Both the position numbers and the translations under genes were made by a program. From the NCBI RefSeq assembly GCF_033095865.1, contig NZ_AP019365.1:5243501-5307500 (forward strand): a DNA stretch of 64,000 nt, given 5' to 3'. Below the pieces are notes generated by a model. It saw nothing but the letters and a program-made list of their open reading frames with translations. It was not told the DNA's origin and searched no databases. The stretch is from Pseudomonas sp. KU43P (GTDB taxonomy: Bacteria; Pseudomonadota; Gammaproteobacteria; Pseudomonadales; Pseudomonadaceae). Below, piece after piece: positions 1-8,524 of the stretch. Positions within the stretch are counted from its first letter, which is position 1. The number at the start of each line of letters is the position of its first letter.

Positions 1-969
1 GTACAACCCGCGCAACACACGGTTGAACAGTGGCCGGTCGATCGAGTCGCGCAGTTCGGCGTAGGCCTTGAAGCTGATGCCGGTAACGAACAGGTTGGGG
101 TCGAAACTCGGCTGGCTGACCATCGCCAGCACCTCGCCAGTGCGCGGATCCAGCGCCACCACCGCGCCACGACGGCCACCCAGGGCGGCTTCGGCAGCTT
201 CCTGCAGCTTGATGTCCAGGCTCAGCACGATGTCCTTGCCGGGCTTGGGGTCGGTGCGTTTGAGCACGCGCAGCACGCGGCCGCGGGCGTTGGTCTCGAC
301 TTCCTCGTAACCGACCTGGCCGTGCAGGTCGTCTTCGTAGAAGCGCTCGATACCGGTCTTGCCAATATGGTGGGTGCCGCTGTAGTTGACCGGGTCGAGG
401 GTCTTGAGCTCTTTCTCGTTGATCCGCCCCACGTAGCCGACCGAGTGGGCAAAATGCGCACCCTGCGGATAATGCCGCACCAACTGGGCAACTACCTCCA
501 CGCCTGGCAGGCGGAACTGGTTCACCGCCACCCGGGCAATCTGCTCCTCGCTCAGCTCGAACAGGATCGGCACCGGCTCGAATGGCCGTCGCCCCTGCTT
601 CATGCGCTTCTCGAACAGTGCCCGGTCGTCCGGCGTCAATTCCAGCACTTCGACGATGTTGTCCAGCACTTCCTGCCAGTCGCCAGCACGTTCGCGGGTC
701 ATGGACAAACTGAAGCTGGGCCGGTTATCGGCGATGATCACCCCGTTGCGATCGAAGATCAGCCCACGCGTCGGCGGTATCGGCTGCACGTGCACCCGAT
801 TGTTCTCCGACAGCGTGGAGTGGTAGTCGTACTGGATGATCTGCAGGTAATACAGGCGCGCAATCAGCACGCAGATCAGCAACACGATCGCGATCGCGCC
901 GACCACGACGCGGTTGCGCACCAGGCGGGCGTCTTTCTCATGGTCCTTGAGACGGATCGGCTGCGACAT
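1..969 (-). CDS. mrdA: Penicillin-binding protein 2 (MrdA), C-terminal part cut by window edge
   Basis: Peptidoglycan D,D-transpeptidase of the elongasome, anchored in the inner membrane and acting in the periplasm. The ATG at 967-969 opens a protein with a charged N-terminus, one membrane segment (about residues 19-40) and then the class B PBP dimerisation region; TRGLIFDRNG and the later GAVVALDPRTGEVLAMVSQPSFDPN are typical of the family. The window ends at about residue 323, just before the place where the catalytic SxxK serine is expected, so the active site is not visible. It is the last visible gene of the leftward run proA-nadD-rsfS-rlmH-mrdA, 16 bases after rlmH. The partial state is due only to the window boundary. 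Confidence 0.95.
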   Translation of the reverse strand, partial: MSQPIRLKDHEKDARLVRNRVVVGAIAIVLLICVLIARLYYLQIIQYDYHSTLSENNRVHVQPIPPTRGLIFDRNGVIIADNRPSFSLSMTRERAGDWQEVLDNIVEVLELTPDDRALFEKRMKQGRRPFEPVPILFELSEEQIARVAVNQFRLPGVEVVAQLVRHYPQGAHFAHSVGYVGRINEKELKTLDPVNYSGTHHIGKTGIERFYEDDLHGQVGYEEVETNARGRVLRVLKRTDPKPGKDIVLSLDIKLQEAAEAALGGRRGAVVALDPRTGEVLAMVSQPSFDPNLFVTGISFKAYAELRDSIDRPLFNRVLRGLY

Positions 970-985
970 CGGACTGCTTACAGGC

Positions 986-1453
986 TCATTTGTGGTAAGG
1001 GTGCCCGGACAGCACGGTCCAGGCGCGGTAGATCTGCTCGCCGATCAGTATCCTTACCAACGGGTGCGGCAAGGTCAGCGGCGACAGCGACCAGCGTTGC
1101 TCGGCGCGCGCGCAGACCTCGGGCGCCAGCCCTTCCGGGCCACCCACCATCAAGTTCACCGTGCGCGAGTCCAGGCGCCAGCGGTCCAGCTCGGTGGCCA
1201 GCTGCTCGGTGCTCCAGGGCTTGCCATGGACCTCGAGGGTGACGATGCGCTCCCCAGGCTGCACTTTGCTCAGCATGGCTTCGCCCTCCTGACGGATCAG
1301 GCGGGCGACATCGGCATTCTTGCCACGGGTGTTCAGCGGTATTTCCACCAGCTCAAGCGACAGCTCCTGGGGCAGGCGCTTGGCATATTCATGCCAGCCT
1401 TCCTCGACCCACTTGGGCATGCGCGAGCCGACCGCGATCAGGCGCAGACGCAC
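986..1453 (-). CDS. rlmH: 23S rRNA pseudouridine-1915 N3-methyltransferase RlmH
   Basis: Methylates N3 of pseudouridine 1915 in helix 69 of 23S rRNA, using S-adenosylmethionine on the assembled 70S ribosome. At 155 residues it has the family's normal length. The N-terminal [19 protein letters not shown], the glycine-rich knot segment [10 protein letters not shown] and the C-terminal [22 protein letters not shown] are SPOUT/RlmH signatures. The start is GTG at 1451-1453 with GGAAG just upstream. It lies 9 bases downstream of rsfS, the usual pairing of a ribosome silencing factor with a ribosome-modifying enzyme. Confidence 0.96.
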   Translation of the reverse strand: MRLRLIAVGSRMPKWVEEGWHEYAKRLPQELSLELVEIPLNTRGKNADVARLIRQEGEAMLSKVQPGERIVTLEVHGKPWSTEQLATELDRWRLDSRTVNLMVGGPEGLAPEVCARAEQRWSLSPLTLPHPLVRILIGEQIYRAWTVLSGHPYHK

Positions 1454-1462
1454 GACGCTTCC

Positions 1463-1885
1463 TTATTCCCGGTCTTTGAGCTTGTCGGTGAAGTATTCGC
1501 TGGCGTTTTCCGGGCTGTGGTGCTTGGCATCGGCAGCACGGCTCTGCTCGGCACCCATCCACAGGCGCTCCAGGTCGTAGAACTGGCGGGCGGCGGCGGT
1601 CATCATGTGCACGATGACGTCGTTCAGGTCCAGCAGCACCCAGTCGCTGTCGCCCTTGCCTTCTTCGCCCAGCGGCTGTGCGCCTTCTTTCTTGACCGTT
1701 TCACGGACCTTTTCCAGCATCGCGTTGATCTGGCGGTTGGAGGTACCGGTGGCGATGATCATGTAGTCGGTCAGGCTGTGCTTTTCACGCACGTCGATGA
1801 CCTGGATGTCCTGGGCCTTGACGTCTTCCAGGGCGCTGATGGTCAGTTCGACCAGTGCTTCGCCATTGATTTTCTGCTTGCTCAT
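1463..1885 (-). CDS. rsfS: Ribosomal silencing factor RsfS
   Basis: Binds ribosomal protein uL14 on the 50S subunit and blocks subunit joining, damping translation during starvation. The reading frame is open to 1927, but the ATG at 1883-1885 (MSKQKINGEALVEL) matches the usual family start and gives 140 residues. ALEDVKAQDIQVIDVREK, DYMIIATGTSNRQ and DWVLLDLNDVIVHMM are the conserved DUF143/Oligomerisation-domain blocks. It sits between nadD and rlmH in a same-strand operon. The upstream in-frame codons would overlap the nadD region and lack a convincing ribosome site. Confidence 0.95.
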   Translation of the reverse strand: MSKQKINGEALVELTISALEDVKAQDIQVIDVREKHSLTDYMIIATGTSNRQINAMLEKVRETVKKEGAQPLGEEGKGDSDWVLLDLNDVIVHMMTAAARQFYDLERLWMGAEQSRAADAKHHSPENASEYFTDKLKDRE

Positions 1886-1929
1886 ATAAAACTCTTCAAC
1901 TCGTTTGGATGAGGCGCCCTGAGGCACCG

Positions 1930-2625
1930 TCAGTTAGGGGCACGATACAGTTCATGCGCCTCGATGTAGGCCAGTACGGCGTCCGGCACCAGGAACCTCA
2001 CCGACCTGCCGCTGGCCAGCAGCTGTCGGATCTGTGTAGCCGACACCGCAAGCGGTGTCTGCCAGACGAACGAAATATTCCCCGCCGGGCCGGACATGGC
2101 GGTGGGATCGCTCTCGGATCGCGCAGCCAGCAGGTTGCGCAGCTCGTCAGGGGGTTCTACGTCGGCATCCGGGCGTTGCAGCACCAGGATGTGACAGTGT
2201 TGCAGCAGCTCTTCCCAGCGGTGCCAGGCCGGCAGGCCACAGAAGGCATCCCAGCCCAGCACCAGGAACAACTGGTCGTTCGCGCCCAGTTCGGCGCGGA
2301 TCGACTCCAGGGTATCGATGGTGTACGACGGCTTGTCGCGGTCCAGCTCCCGTGCATCGACACTCAGGCGCTCGACGCCCTGTACCGCTTCGCGCACCAT
2401 CGCCAGGCGATCCTGCGCCGACACCTGCGGGGTGTCGCGGTGCGGCGGGCGGGCGTTGGGCAGCAGTCGCAGCTCGTCAAGCGCCATGAACTCGGCCACC
2501 TCCAGCGCGCTGCGCAGGTGGCCGATGTGCACGGGGTCGAAAGTACCGCCAAGAATGCCGATGCGCCGGACTGCCTGGGCCTTACTCAACTCAGCAGGAC
2601 TCCTGGCCGCGCAGTTGGCCGTCAC
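1930..2625 (-). CDS. nadD: Nicotinate-nucleotide adenylyltransferase NadD
   Basis: Converts nicotinate mononucleotide and ATP to deamido-NAD in cytosolic NAD synthesis. The nucleotidyltransferase signature [12 protein letters not shown] lies near residue 25, and the closing SATQIRQLL block carries the second ATP-contact motif. The start is uncertain. The ATG at 2625 gives 231 residues and overlaps the end of proA by 35 bases; a TTG at 2586 (LSKAQAVRR) has AGGAG about 10 bases upstream and would give 218 residues starting just after the proA stop. Both keep the whole catalytic domain. Co-transcribed with proA upstream and rsfS downstream. Confidence 0.93.
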   Translation of the reverse strand: MTANCAARSPAELSKAQAVRRIGILGGTFDPVHIGHLRSALEVAEFMALDELRLLPNARPPHRDTPQVSAQDRLAMVREAVQGVERLSVDARELDRDKPSYTIDTLESIRAELGANDQLFLVLGWDAFCGLPAWHRWEELLQHCHILVLQRPDADVEPPDELRNLLAARSESDPTAMSGPAGNISFVWQTPLAVSATQIRQLLASGRSVRFLVPDAVLAYIEAHELYRAPN

Positions 2626-3862
2626 CGATCACCACGTACTTCTCGCACGTCAGGCCTTCAAGGCCTACCGGGCCACGGGCGTGCAGCTTGTCGGTGGAAA
2701 TGCCGATTTCAGCGCCCAGGCCGTACTCGAAACCGTCGGCGAAGCAGGTCGGGGTATTGAGCATCACCGATGCCGAGTCGACCTCGGCCATGAACTGGCG
2801 AGCCTGCCCCTGGTGTTCGGTGATGATCGAGTCGGTGTGGTGAGAGCCATAGTGGTTGATGTGCTCGATCGCCTGGTCCAGGCCATCGACCACACGAACC
2901 GACAGGATCGCGTCCAGGTATTCGGTATGCCAATCGTCTTCGGTGGCCGGCTTGGCGTCGATCAGCGCGCGGGTACGTTCGCAGCCGCGCAGTTCGACGC
3001 CTTTTTCTTGAAAGCGGCGGGCCATTTCCGGCAGGAAGCCTTCGGCCACGCGCTGGTCGACCAGCAGCGTTTCCATGGCGCCGCAGATGCCATAGCGGTA
3101 GGTCTTGGCGTTGAAAGCCACGCGCCAGGCCTTGTCCAGGTCGGCGTGTTCGGCGACATAGATGTGGCAGATGCCGTCCAGGTGCTTGATCACCGGCACG
3201 CGGGCATCACGGCTGATGCGTTCGATCAGGCCACGACCACCGCGGGGGACGATGACATCGACGAACTCAGGCATGCTGATCAGCGCGCCTACCGCTTCCC
3301 GGTCGGTCGTCTCGACCACTTGCACCACTGCAGCCGGCAACCCGGCCTCGGCAAGGCCACGCTGGATGCAGGTGGCGATGGCGCGGTTGGAGTGGATGGC
3401 CTCCGACCCACCACGCAGGATGGTGGCATTGCCCGACTTCAGGCACAGGCTGGCGGCATCGATGGTCACGTTCGGGCGCGACTCGTAGATGATGCCGATG
3501 ACACCCAGCGGCACGCGCATCTTGCCGACCTGGATGCCGGACGGGCGATAGCTCATGTCGCGGATGGCACCGACCGGGTCCGGCAGGCTGGCCACCTGAC
3601 GCAGGCCGGTGATCATGCCGTCGATGCGCGCCGGCGTCAGGGCCAGGCGATCCAGCAGCGCCGGCTCCAAGCCGTTGGCACGGCCGGCGGCCAAGTCCAG
3701 CTCATTGGCTGCGGCAAGCTCGGCGCGTGCAGCATCCAAGGCATCGGCGGCGGCTTGCAGGGCGCGGTTCTTCTGCGCGGTGCTGGCGCGGGCGATCACC
3801 CGGGAAGCCTGGCGAGCGGCGCGACCCAAGCGGGTCATATAGTCAAGAACGGACTCAGTCAT
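2591..3862 (-). CDS. proA: Gamma-glutamyl phosphate reductase ProA
   Basis: NADPH-dependent reduction of glutamate-5-phosphate to the semialdehyde, the second step of proline synthesis in the cytosol. The 423-residue length is standard. The aldehyde-dehydrogenase fold is recognisable from [31 protein letters not shown] and the catalytic-cysteine block [11 protein letters not shown]. The ATG is at 3860-3862. It is the first gene of the leftward cluster; about 200 bases of non-coding DNA separate it from the divergent glycosylase gene and should hold both promoters. proB, the kinase of the previous step, is not in the window. Confidence 0.97.
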   Translation of the reverse strand: MTESVLDYMTRLGRAARQASRVIARASTAQKNRALQAAADALDAARAELAAANELDLAAGRANGLEPALLDRLALTPARIDGMITGLRQVASLPDPVGAIRDMSYRPSGIQVGKMRVPLGVIGIIYESRPNVTIDAASLCLKSGNATILRGGSEAIHSNRAIATCIQRGLAEAGLPAAVVQVVETTDREAVGALISMPEFVDVIVPRGGRGLIERISRDARVPVIKHLDGICHIYVAEHADLDKAWRVAFNAKTYRYGICGAMETLLVDQRVAEGFLPEMARRFQEKGVELRGCERTRALIDAKPATEDDWHTEYLDAILSVRVVDGLDQAIEHINHYGSHHTDSIITEHQGQARQFMAEVDSASVMLNTPTCFADGFEYGLGAEIGISTDKLHARGPVGLEGLTCEKYVVIGDGQLRGQESC

Positions 3863-4065
3863 GGGTTCGGTGTCTTGGCGAAGGGGAAATCGGCTGATTA
3901 TAACTGTCGCGCAGGTATACGCCCAGCGGCGGGTGGCGGATGGTCGAAAATGGTCGTTTCAATCTGTGGGTAAGTTGTAACGGCACTTATCGAAATGCCG
4001 CGCTTCAGCCTCGGTTAAGCCATTCATTGCTATCATCCGCGCCTTGACCCTAACGAACCTCCTGC

Positions 4066-4758
4066 ATGCCAGATACAGCCCCCTGCCCTGCCCGAGCCCT
4101 GCCCGACAGCTTTTTCGACCAAGATGCCCAAGCCCTGGCCAAGGCCCTGCTGGGTAAAGTCATCCGTCACCGTCACGGCGAACTGTGGCTGGCCGCGCGA
4201 ATCATCGAGACCGAGGCCTATTACCTCACCGACAAAGGCAGCCATGCATCCCTCGGCTATACCGAAAAGCGCAAGGCGCTGTTTCTCGATGGCGGGCATA
4301 TCTACATGTACTACGCACGCGGCGGCGATTCGCTCAACTTCAGCGCCCAGGGCCCGGGCAACGCGGTGTTGATCAAGTCTGCCTACCCATGGGTCGATGC
4401 CATCTCCACGGCCAACAGCCTGGCGCAGATGCAACTCAACAACCCCGACGCCAGCGGCAACCTGCGCCCGCCCGAGCGGCTGTGTGCCGGGCAGACCTTG
4501 CTGTGCAGGGCCATGGGCCTGAAGGTGCCGCAGTGGGACGCCCAACGCTTCGATCCCGAACGCCTCTACGTCGAGGACTGCGGCATTGTCGTGCCCAAGG
4601 TGATCCAGGCTGCCCGCCTGGGCATTCCACATGGCCGCGACGAGCACCTGCCGTACCGCTTCGTCGACGCCGACTACGCCCGCTTCTGCACCCGGAACCC
4701 GCTGCGCCGGGGGCAAGTCGAAGGGCAAGACTTCTTCATCCATCAACAAGGAAGCTAA
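4066..4758 (+). CDS. DNA-3-methyladenine glycosylase, AAG/MPG family
   Basis: Predicted base-excision repair glycosylase removing alkylated purines such as 3-methyladenine. The 230-residue protein has the AAG-family blocks: LAKALLGKVIRH near the N-terminus, IIETEAYY (holding the catalytic glutamate), a methionine/tyrosine-rich DGGHIYMYYARGG region, and ...QGPGNAVLIK. This family is unrelated to the helix-hairpin-helix glycosylases Tag and AlkA. It begins about 200 bases from the divergent proA and is followed after 3 bases by a membrane phosphatase gene, so the two are probably co-transcribed, although no functional link is obvious. Confidence 0.9.
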   Translation: MPDTAPCPARALPDSFFDQDAQALAKALLGKVIRHRHGELWLAARIIETEAYYLTDKGSHASLGYTEKRKALFLDGGHIYMYYARGGDSLNFSAQGPGNAVLIKSAYPWVDAISTANSLAQMQLNNPDASGNLRPPERLCAGQTLLCRAMGLKVPQWDAQRFDPERLYVEDCGIVVPKVIQAARLGIPHGRDEHLPYRFVDADYARFCTRNPLRRGQVEGQDFFIHQQGS

Positions 4759-4761
4759 AGC

Positions 4762-6078
4762 ATGGGCCAATGGCTCGACAGCCTGACCGGCTGGCTGAGC
4801 GCCAACCCACAGTGGCTTGGCGTGGCAATTTTTCTGGTGGCCTGCATCGAGTGCCTGGCCATCGCCGGTATTATCGTGCCCGGTACCGTGCTGCTGTTCG
4901 CGGTAGCCGTACTCGCCGGCAGCGGCGCCTTCACCCTGGGGGAAACCTTGCTGCTGGGGTTCCTTGGCGGCGTGCTCGGTGACGCCTTGTCCTACGCCAT
5001 CGGCAAGTACTTCCACCAGAACATTCGGCGCCTGCCGCTGCTGCGCCACCATCCGGAATGGATCGGCAGCGCCGAAACCTACTTCCATCGGTATGGCATC
5101 GCCAGCCTGCTGGTAGGCCGCTTCATCGGCCCGCTGCGCCCCATGCTGCCGATGGTGGCAGGGATGTTCGACATGCCGCTGCCGCGCTTCATCGCGGTCA
5201 GCCTGGTGGCTGGCGCGGGCTGGTCGGTAGCCTACCTGCTGCCCGGCTGGGCCACGGGTGCGGCCATGCGCCTGCCCCTGCCGGAAGGCTTCTGGCTGGA
5301 CGCAGGTATCATTGCGGGCACATTGGCGGTGGTCATCGGCCTGAGCCTGAGCAGCAGCATCCGCGACCAGCGCCACGGCACACGGCTGATCGCCGGCCTG
5401 AGCTTCCTGGCCCTTGCCGGCGTGTTCCTGGGTTGGCCGTATCTGCACGAGTTCGACCAAGGGGTGATGACACTGGTGCAGGAACATCGCAGCCAGGCCC
5501 TCGATGGCACAGTGGTGCTGGTAACACGTCTGGGCGACTTCCGCACCCAATTGTTCCTCGGCGGCCTGCTGACCGGCCTGTTGCTGCTCGCCCGCCAATG
5601 GCGCCATGCCATGTTCGCAGGCGGCGCGTTGATGGGCACGGCGATTGCCAATGGCACGCTGAAGTGGTTGTTCGCTCGCGCTCGGCCGGAGGTGCTGAGC
5701 GACCCACTGACCAGCTACAGCATGCCCAGCGGGCACAGCTCCGCGTCGTTTGCGTTCTTTCTGGTAATGGCGGTACTGGCAGGGCGTGGGCAGCCACCGC
5801 GCATGCGCCTGACGTGGGTGATGCTCGGTTGCATACCGGCGCTGGCGATCGCCCTGTCGCGGGTATATCTGGGGGCGCATTGGCCGACTGACATCATGGC
5901 AGGGGCCTTGCTGGCCTGCTGCGTGTGTGCGGTGAGCCTAACCCTGGTGCAGCATCATCAGCCGCTCAATGCCCTGCCGCAGCGGGTGTGGTGGCTGGTG
6001 CTGCCGGCGTGTGTCGCGTTGCTGGCTTTCTTTGCCATGCATGCGTTGCCGCAAGCGTTGCTGCGCTATCAGTATTGA
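4762..6078 (+). CDS. DedA-PAP2 fusion: membrane lipid phosphatase
   Basis: A 438-residue inner-membrane protein joining two families. Residues about 1-200 are DedA/SNARE-associated, with IVPGTVLLFAVAVLAG, an FxHRYG-like segment and GRFIGPLRPMLPMVAGM. Residues about 215-420 are a type 2 phosphatidic acid phosphatase with all three motifs visible: K-x6-RP (KWLFARARP), PSGH, and SR-x5-H-x3-D (SRVYLGAHWPTD). DedA proteins are implicated in undecaprenyl-phosphate or phospholipid flipping, and PAP2 enzymes dephosphorylate lipid pyrophosphates, so recycling of a lipid carrier is a reasonable inference. ATG at 4762; many hydrophobic helices throughout. Confidence 0.9.
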   Translation: MGQWLDSLTGWLSANPQWLGVAIFLVACIECLAIAGIIVPGTVLLFAVAVLAGSGAFTLGETLLLGFLGGVLGDALSYAIGKYFHQNIRRLPLLRHHPEWIGSAETYFHRYGIASLLVGRFIGPLRPMLPMVAGMFDMPLPRFIAVSLVAGAGWSVAYLLPGWATGAAMRLPLPEGFWLDAGIIAGTLAVVIGLSLSSSIRDQRHGTRLIAGLSFLALAGVFLGWPYLHEFDQGVMTLVQEHRSQALDGTVVLVTRLGDFRTQLFLGGLLTGLLLLARQWRHAMFAGGALMGTAIANGTLKWLFARARPEVLSDPLTSYSMPSGHSSASFAFFLVMAVLAGRGQPPRMRLTWVMLGCIPALAIALSRVYLGAHWPTDIMAGALLACCVCAVSLTLVQHHQPLNALPQRVWWLVLPACVALLAFFAMHALPQALLRYQY

Positions 6079-6083
6079 TCTAT

Positions 6084-6121
6084 AGCGCCCTTATCGCCGG
6101 CAAGCCGGTGATAAGGGCGCT
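6084..6121. terminator. Inverted repeat / bidirectional terminator
   Basis: A long near-perfect dyad running from AGCGCCCTTATC to its complement GATAAGGGCGCT, with a REP-like GCCGGCAAGCCGG loop. It separates two convergent genes, so it could end transcription from both sides. It has no long T run, hence moderate confidence. Confidence 0.6.
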
Positions 6122-6130
6122 GCAAATGCC

Positions 6131-6721
6131 TCAGGCAAACAGCTCGGCCTGAATCCGCTCCAGCAGCTTCTGAATCTCCGCTAGCCGCTGCGCCGGCGAA
6201 TCGATCGCCAGCAGGTCCAGCTTGTCCTCCTCCATGAACGGCAGCAGGTACGCCAGCTGATTGCTCAGTGCCTGGCGCCCATCCACCTCGCGCGGCATGT
6301 CCAGCGCTTCGACCATCGGATGCTCGCCCAGGGCCACCAGCAGTGCCAGCAGGTCATCGTCGTGCTCGGTCAGCGGGCTGTCCGGCTGCTCCGGCAACCA
6401 GTGCACCTCGCCGAGCAGCAACTGGTCCTTCTGCACCTCGGTCTGGCTCAGCTCGAAGCGCCGTACCCCTTCTACGCGAATACCCAGCAAGCCATTCTCC
6501 TGCTGGACGAAATCACGGATCTGGGCCTCGCAACCAATCGATGCGACCACCGGCGGCGCCTTGCCCACCTGCTCACCCTCAAGGATGCACACCACGCCAA
6601 AGCCGGTGCCTTGCTTCATGCACCGGCCAATCATGTCCAGGTAGCGCGCCTCGAAGATCTGCAAATCCAGCAGGCAGCCGGGAAACAGCACGGTATCAAG
6701 CGGAAACAGCGGTAGCGTCAT
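6131..6721 (-). CDS. LON peptidase substrate-binding-domain protein
   Basis: A stand-alone homologue of the N-terminal substrate-binding domain of Lon protease, 196 residues, with no ATPase or peptidase domain. LPLFPLDTVLFPGCLLDLQIFEARYL is the typical opening, followed by the beta-rich body and a C-terminal helical part (QRLAEIQKLLERIQAEL). A GTG precedes the chosen ATG at 6719-6721; GAGGAG lies 5 bases upstream of the ATG, which favours it. The gene follows lrgB by 9 bases on the same strand. The cellular role of such isolated domains is unclear; substrate or partner binding is the natural inference. Confidence 0.88.
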   Translation of the reverse strand: MTLPLFPLDTVLFPGCLLDLQIFEARYLDMIGRCMKQGTGFGVVCILEGEQVGKAPPVVASIGCEAQIRDFVQQENGLLGIRVEGVRRFELSQTEVQKDQLLLGEVHWLPEQPDSPLTEHDDDLLALLVALGEHPMVEALDMPREVDGRQALSNQLAYLLPFMEEDKLDLLAIDSPAQRLAEIQKLLERIQAELFA

Positions 6722-6730
6722 CACAACTCC

Positions 6731-7447
6731 TCAAGCCACCAGGCTGACCGCCAACGGCAGGAACACCGCCGTGGCCACCCCCATCAGGCTCATCGCCAAT
6801 GCAGCAAACGCGCCGCACTCGTCACTTTCCTGCAGGGCCACCGACGTACCCACGGCATGCGCGGTTACGCCCAGTGACATGCCACGTGCTTCGGGGCTGT
6901 GCACGCCGAAGCGGGTCAACAACGCGGGCCCGAAAATGGCTCCGATCACACCAGTAATCAACACGAACACGGCCGCCAGTGCCGCCACGCCGCCAATCTG
7001 CTCGGCCACCAGCATGGCAATCGGTGAGGTGACCGATTTCGGCGCCATGGTCATCAGGATCATGTGTTCAGCACCGAACCACCAGCCCAGCAGCAGGCAG
7101 CAGAGCGTGGCGAACAGGCCTCCGATTACCAGCGTAGTAAATGTCGGCCAGAACAGCTGACGGATGCGCCGCAGGTTGAGGTAGAGCGGCACTGCCAGCG
7201 CCACGGTGGCGGGGCCGAGCAGGATGTTCATGATTTCGGTGCTCTTGCGGTATTCACGGTAGTCGATACCACAGAGCAGCAGCACGGCGATCACCAGCAC
7301 CATGGACACCAGCACGGGCTGCAGGAAGATCCAGCGCGTGCGCTCGTAGGCAGCCAGCACGACCTGGTACGCGCCCAGGGTAATGCCGATGCCGAACAAT
7401 GGGTGGTGAACCACGGCATCCAGCGCACCTTGCCAATCGAGGATCAT
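6731..7447 (-). CDS. lrgB: LrgB/CidB-family membrane protein
   Basis: A 238-residue inner-membrane protein with about seven hydrophobic segments. Blocks such as FWPTFTTLVIGG, MAPKSVTSPIAM and GVTAHAVGTSVALQE are hallmarks of the LrgB/YohK family. Members work with LrgA/CidA partners in holin-like control of murein hydrolase activity or in export of small metabolites. It overlaps the upstream lrgA-like gene by four bases (ATGA), so translation is coupled and the pair forms a unit. Whether this pair is Lrg-like or Cid-like in function cannot be told from sequence. Confidence 0.93.
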   Translation of the reverse strand: MILDWQGALDAVVHHPLFGIGITLGAYQVVLAAYERTRWIFLQPVLVSMVLVIAVLLLCGIDYREYRKSTEIMNILLGPATVALAVPLYLNLRRIRQLFWPTFTTLVIGGLFATLCCLLLGWWFGAEHMILMTMAPKSVTSPIAMLVAEQIGGVAALAAVFVLITGVIGAIFGPALLTRFGVHSPEARGMSLGVTAHAVGTSVALQESDECGAFAALAMSLMGVATAVFLPLAVSLVA

Positions 7448-7806
7448 GGCTGTTCCTCGCGCTTGCCCTGACGGTGCATGAGCTTCTGCATCAGCACCCC
7501 AACGAACACCAGGGTAACCAGGCAGGAGATCAGCAATGCCCCCACGATGGCCCAGAAGTCGGCGGCAATGTCCTTGGCATAGACCATGACCCCAACCGCC
7601 GGCGGCACCAGCAGCAACGGCAGGTAGCGCAACAGGCTGCTGGCCGCCTCGTTCAGTGGTTTGCCCACCTCACCCCGGGCCATGAGGAAGAACAGCAACA
7701 GCAACAGGCCGATGATCGGCCCAGGCAGCATCGGCACGCACAGATGATTGATTGCCGTACCCAGCAGTTGAAACAGCACCAGCCAGGTCAAACCACGCAA
7801 CAGCAT
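7444..7806 (-). CDS. lrgA: LrgA/CidA-family holin-like protein
   Basis: A small (120-residue) membrane protein with about four hydrophobic segments and a basic tail (MHRQGKREEQP). The blocks LCVPMLPGPIIGLLLLLFFL and LLLVPPAVGVMVY identify the CidA/LrgA family, which forms holin-like oligomers in the inner membrane. GGAG lies 6 bases before the ATG at 7804-7806. It is the first gene of lrgA-lrgB-(LON-domain gene), transcribed leftward from the spacer it shares with the divergent MaoC gene. No LysR-type CidR regulator is adjacent. Confidence 0.9.
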   Translation of the reverse strand: MLLRGLTWLVLFQLLGTAINHLCVPMLPGPIIGLLLLLFFLMARGEVGKPLNEAASSLLRYLPLLLVPPAVGVMVYAKDIAADFWAIVGALLISCLVTLVFVGVLMQKLMHRQGKREEQP

Positions 7807-7949
7807 AAATAACTCCTTCGGGCATGCCGGCCATTATAAGCATGCCCCGTCGATAAGCCGATATTCGCCGAAAAGCGGACATCTTGACTCAATCGATCAG
7901 CCGTGCTGATCTTGCACCTTCGTACCAAATGACAATCTGGAGAGTCGCG

Positions 7950-8405
7950 ATGCCTTTTGTACCGGTTACCGAGCTGTCGCAGTACGTTGGAAAGGAACTG
8001 GGACGTTCCGATTGGATGAAGATCGATCAACAGCGCATCAACCTGTTCGCCGAGGCCACCGGCGATTTCCAGTTCATACATGTCGACCCGGAAAAGGCTG
8101 CGAAGACGCCGTTCGGCAGCACCATTGCCCATGGCTTTCTCACCTTGTCGCTGATACCCAAATTGATGATGGACCTGCTGGTGGTGCCTGAAGGGCTGAA
8201 AATGGTCGTTAACTACGGGCTGGACAGCGTGCGCTTCATTCAGCCCGTGAAAGTCGACAGCAACGTGCGACTGAAAGTGGACCTGGTGGAAGTGACCGAG
8301 AAGAAGCCCGGGCAGTGGTTGCTCAAGGCTACCGCGACCCTGGAGATCGAAGGCGAGGAGAAACCGGCCTACATTGCCCAGCCATTGTCGCTCTGCTTCG
8401 TTTGA
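7950..8405 (+). CDS. MaoC-like hotdog dehydratase
   Basis: A 151-residue hotdog-fold protein of the MaoC/(R)-specific enoyl-CoA hydratase group. The hydratase signature is visible as FAEATGDFQFIHVDPEKA ... PFGSTIAHGFLTLSLIP, with catalytic Asp and His in the D-x4-H arrangement, so hydration of a 2-enoyl-thioester is expected. Start codons lie farther upstream, but the ATG at 7950 has GGAGAG 6 bases before it and begins at the usual family position. Substrate is unknown; it could supply (R)-3-hydroxyacyl-CoA to polymer synthesis or act in fatty-acid turnover. Single-gene unit ended by the hairpin at 8415. Confidence 0.88.
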   Translation: MPFVPVTELSQYVGKELGRSDWMKIDQQRINLFAEATGDFQFIHVDPEKAAKTPFGSTIAHGFLTLSLIPKLMMDLLVVPEGLKMVVNYGLDSVRFIQPVKVDSNVRLKVDLVEVTEKKPGQWLLKATATLEIEGEEKPAYIAQPLSLCFV

Positions 8406-8414
8406 CCCGGCCCT

Positions 8415-8436
8415 CATCGCGGGCTTGCCCGCGATG
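8415..8436 (+). terminator. Hairpin after the MaoC gene
   Basis: A perfect stem-loop CATCGCGGGC-TT-GCCCGCGATG ten bases after the stop codon. No T run follows, so it may act as an mRNA end-stabilising hairpin or a REP-like element instead of a true intrinsic terminator. Confidence 0.5.
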
Positions 8437-8524
8437 ACACCATCCGATATTTCCACCCCGCCAGCCATACCTCAGCCCACCCATTCTGCGGCATACTCGG
8501 TAGACCTTTTGCCCGGATTCCGAC

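Noticed and set aside
4033..5880. A 615-codon minus-strand open frame
   Set aside because: Antisense to the glycosylase and the DedA-PAP2 gene, both with clear motifs.
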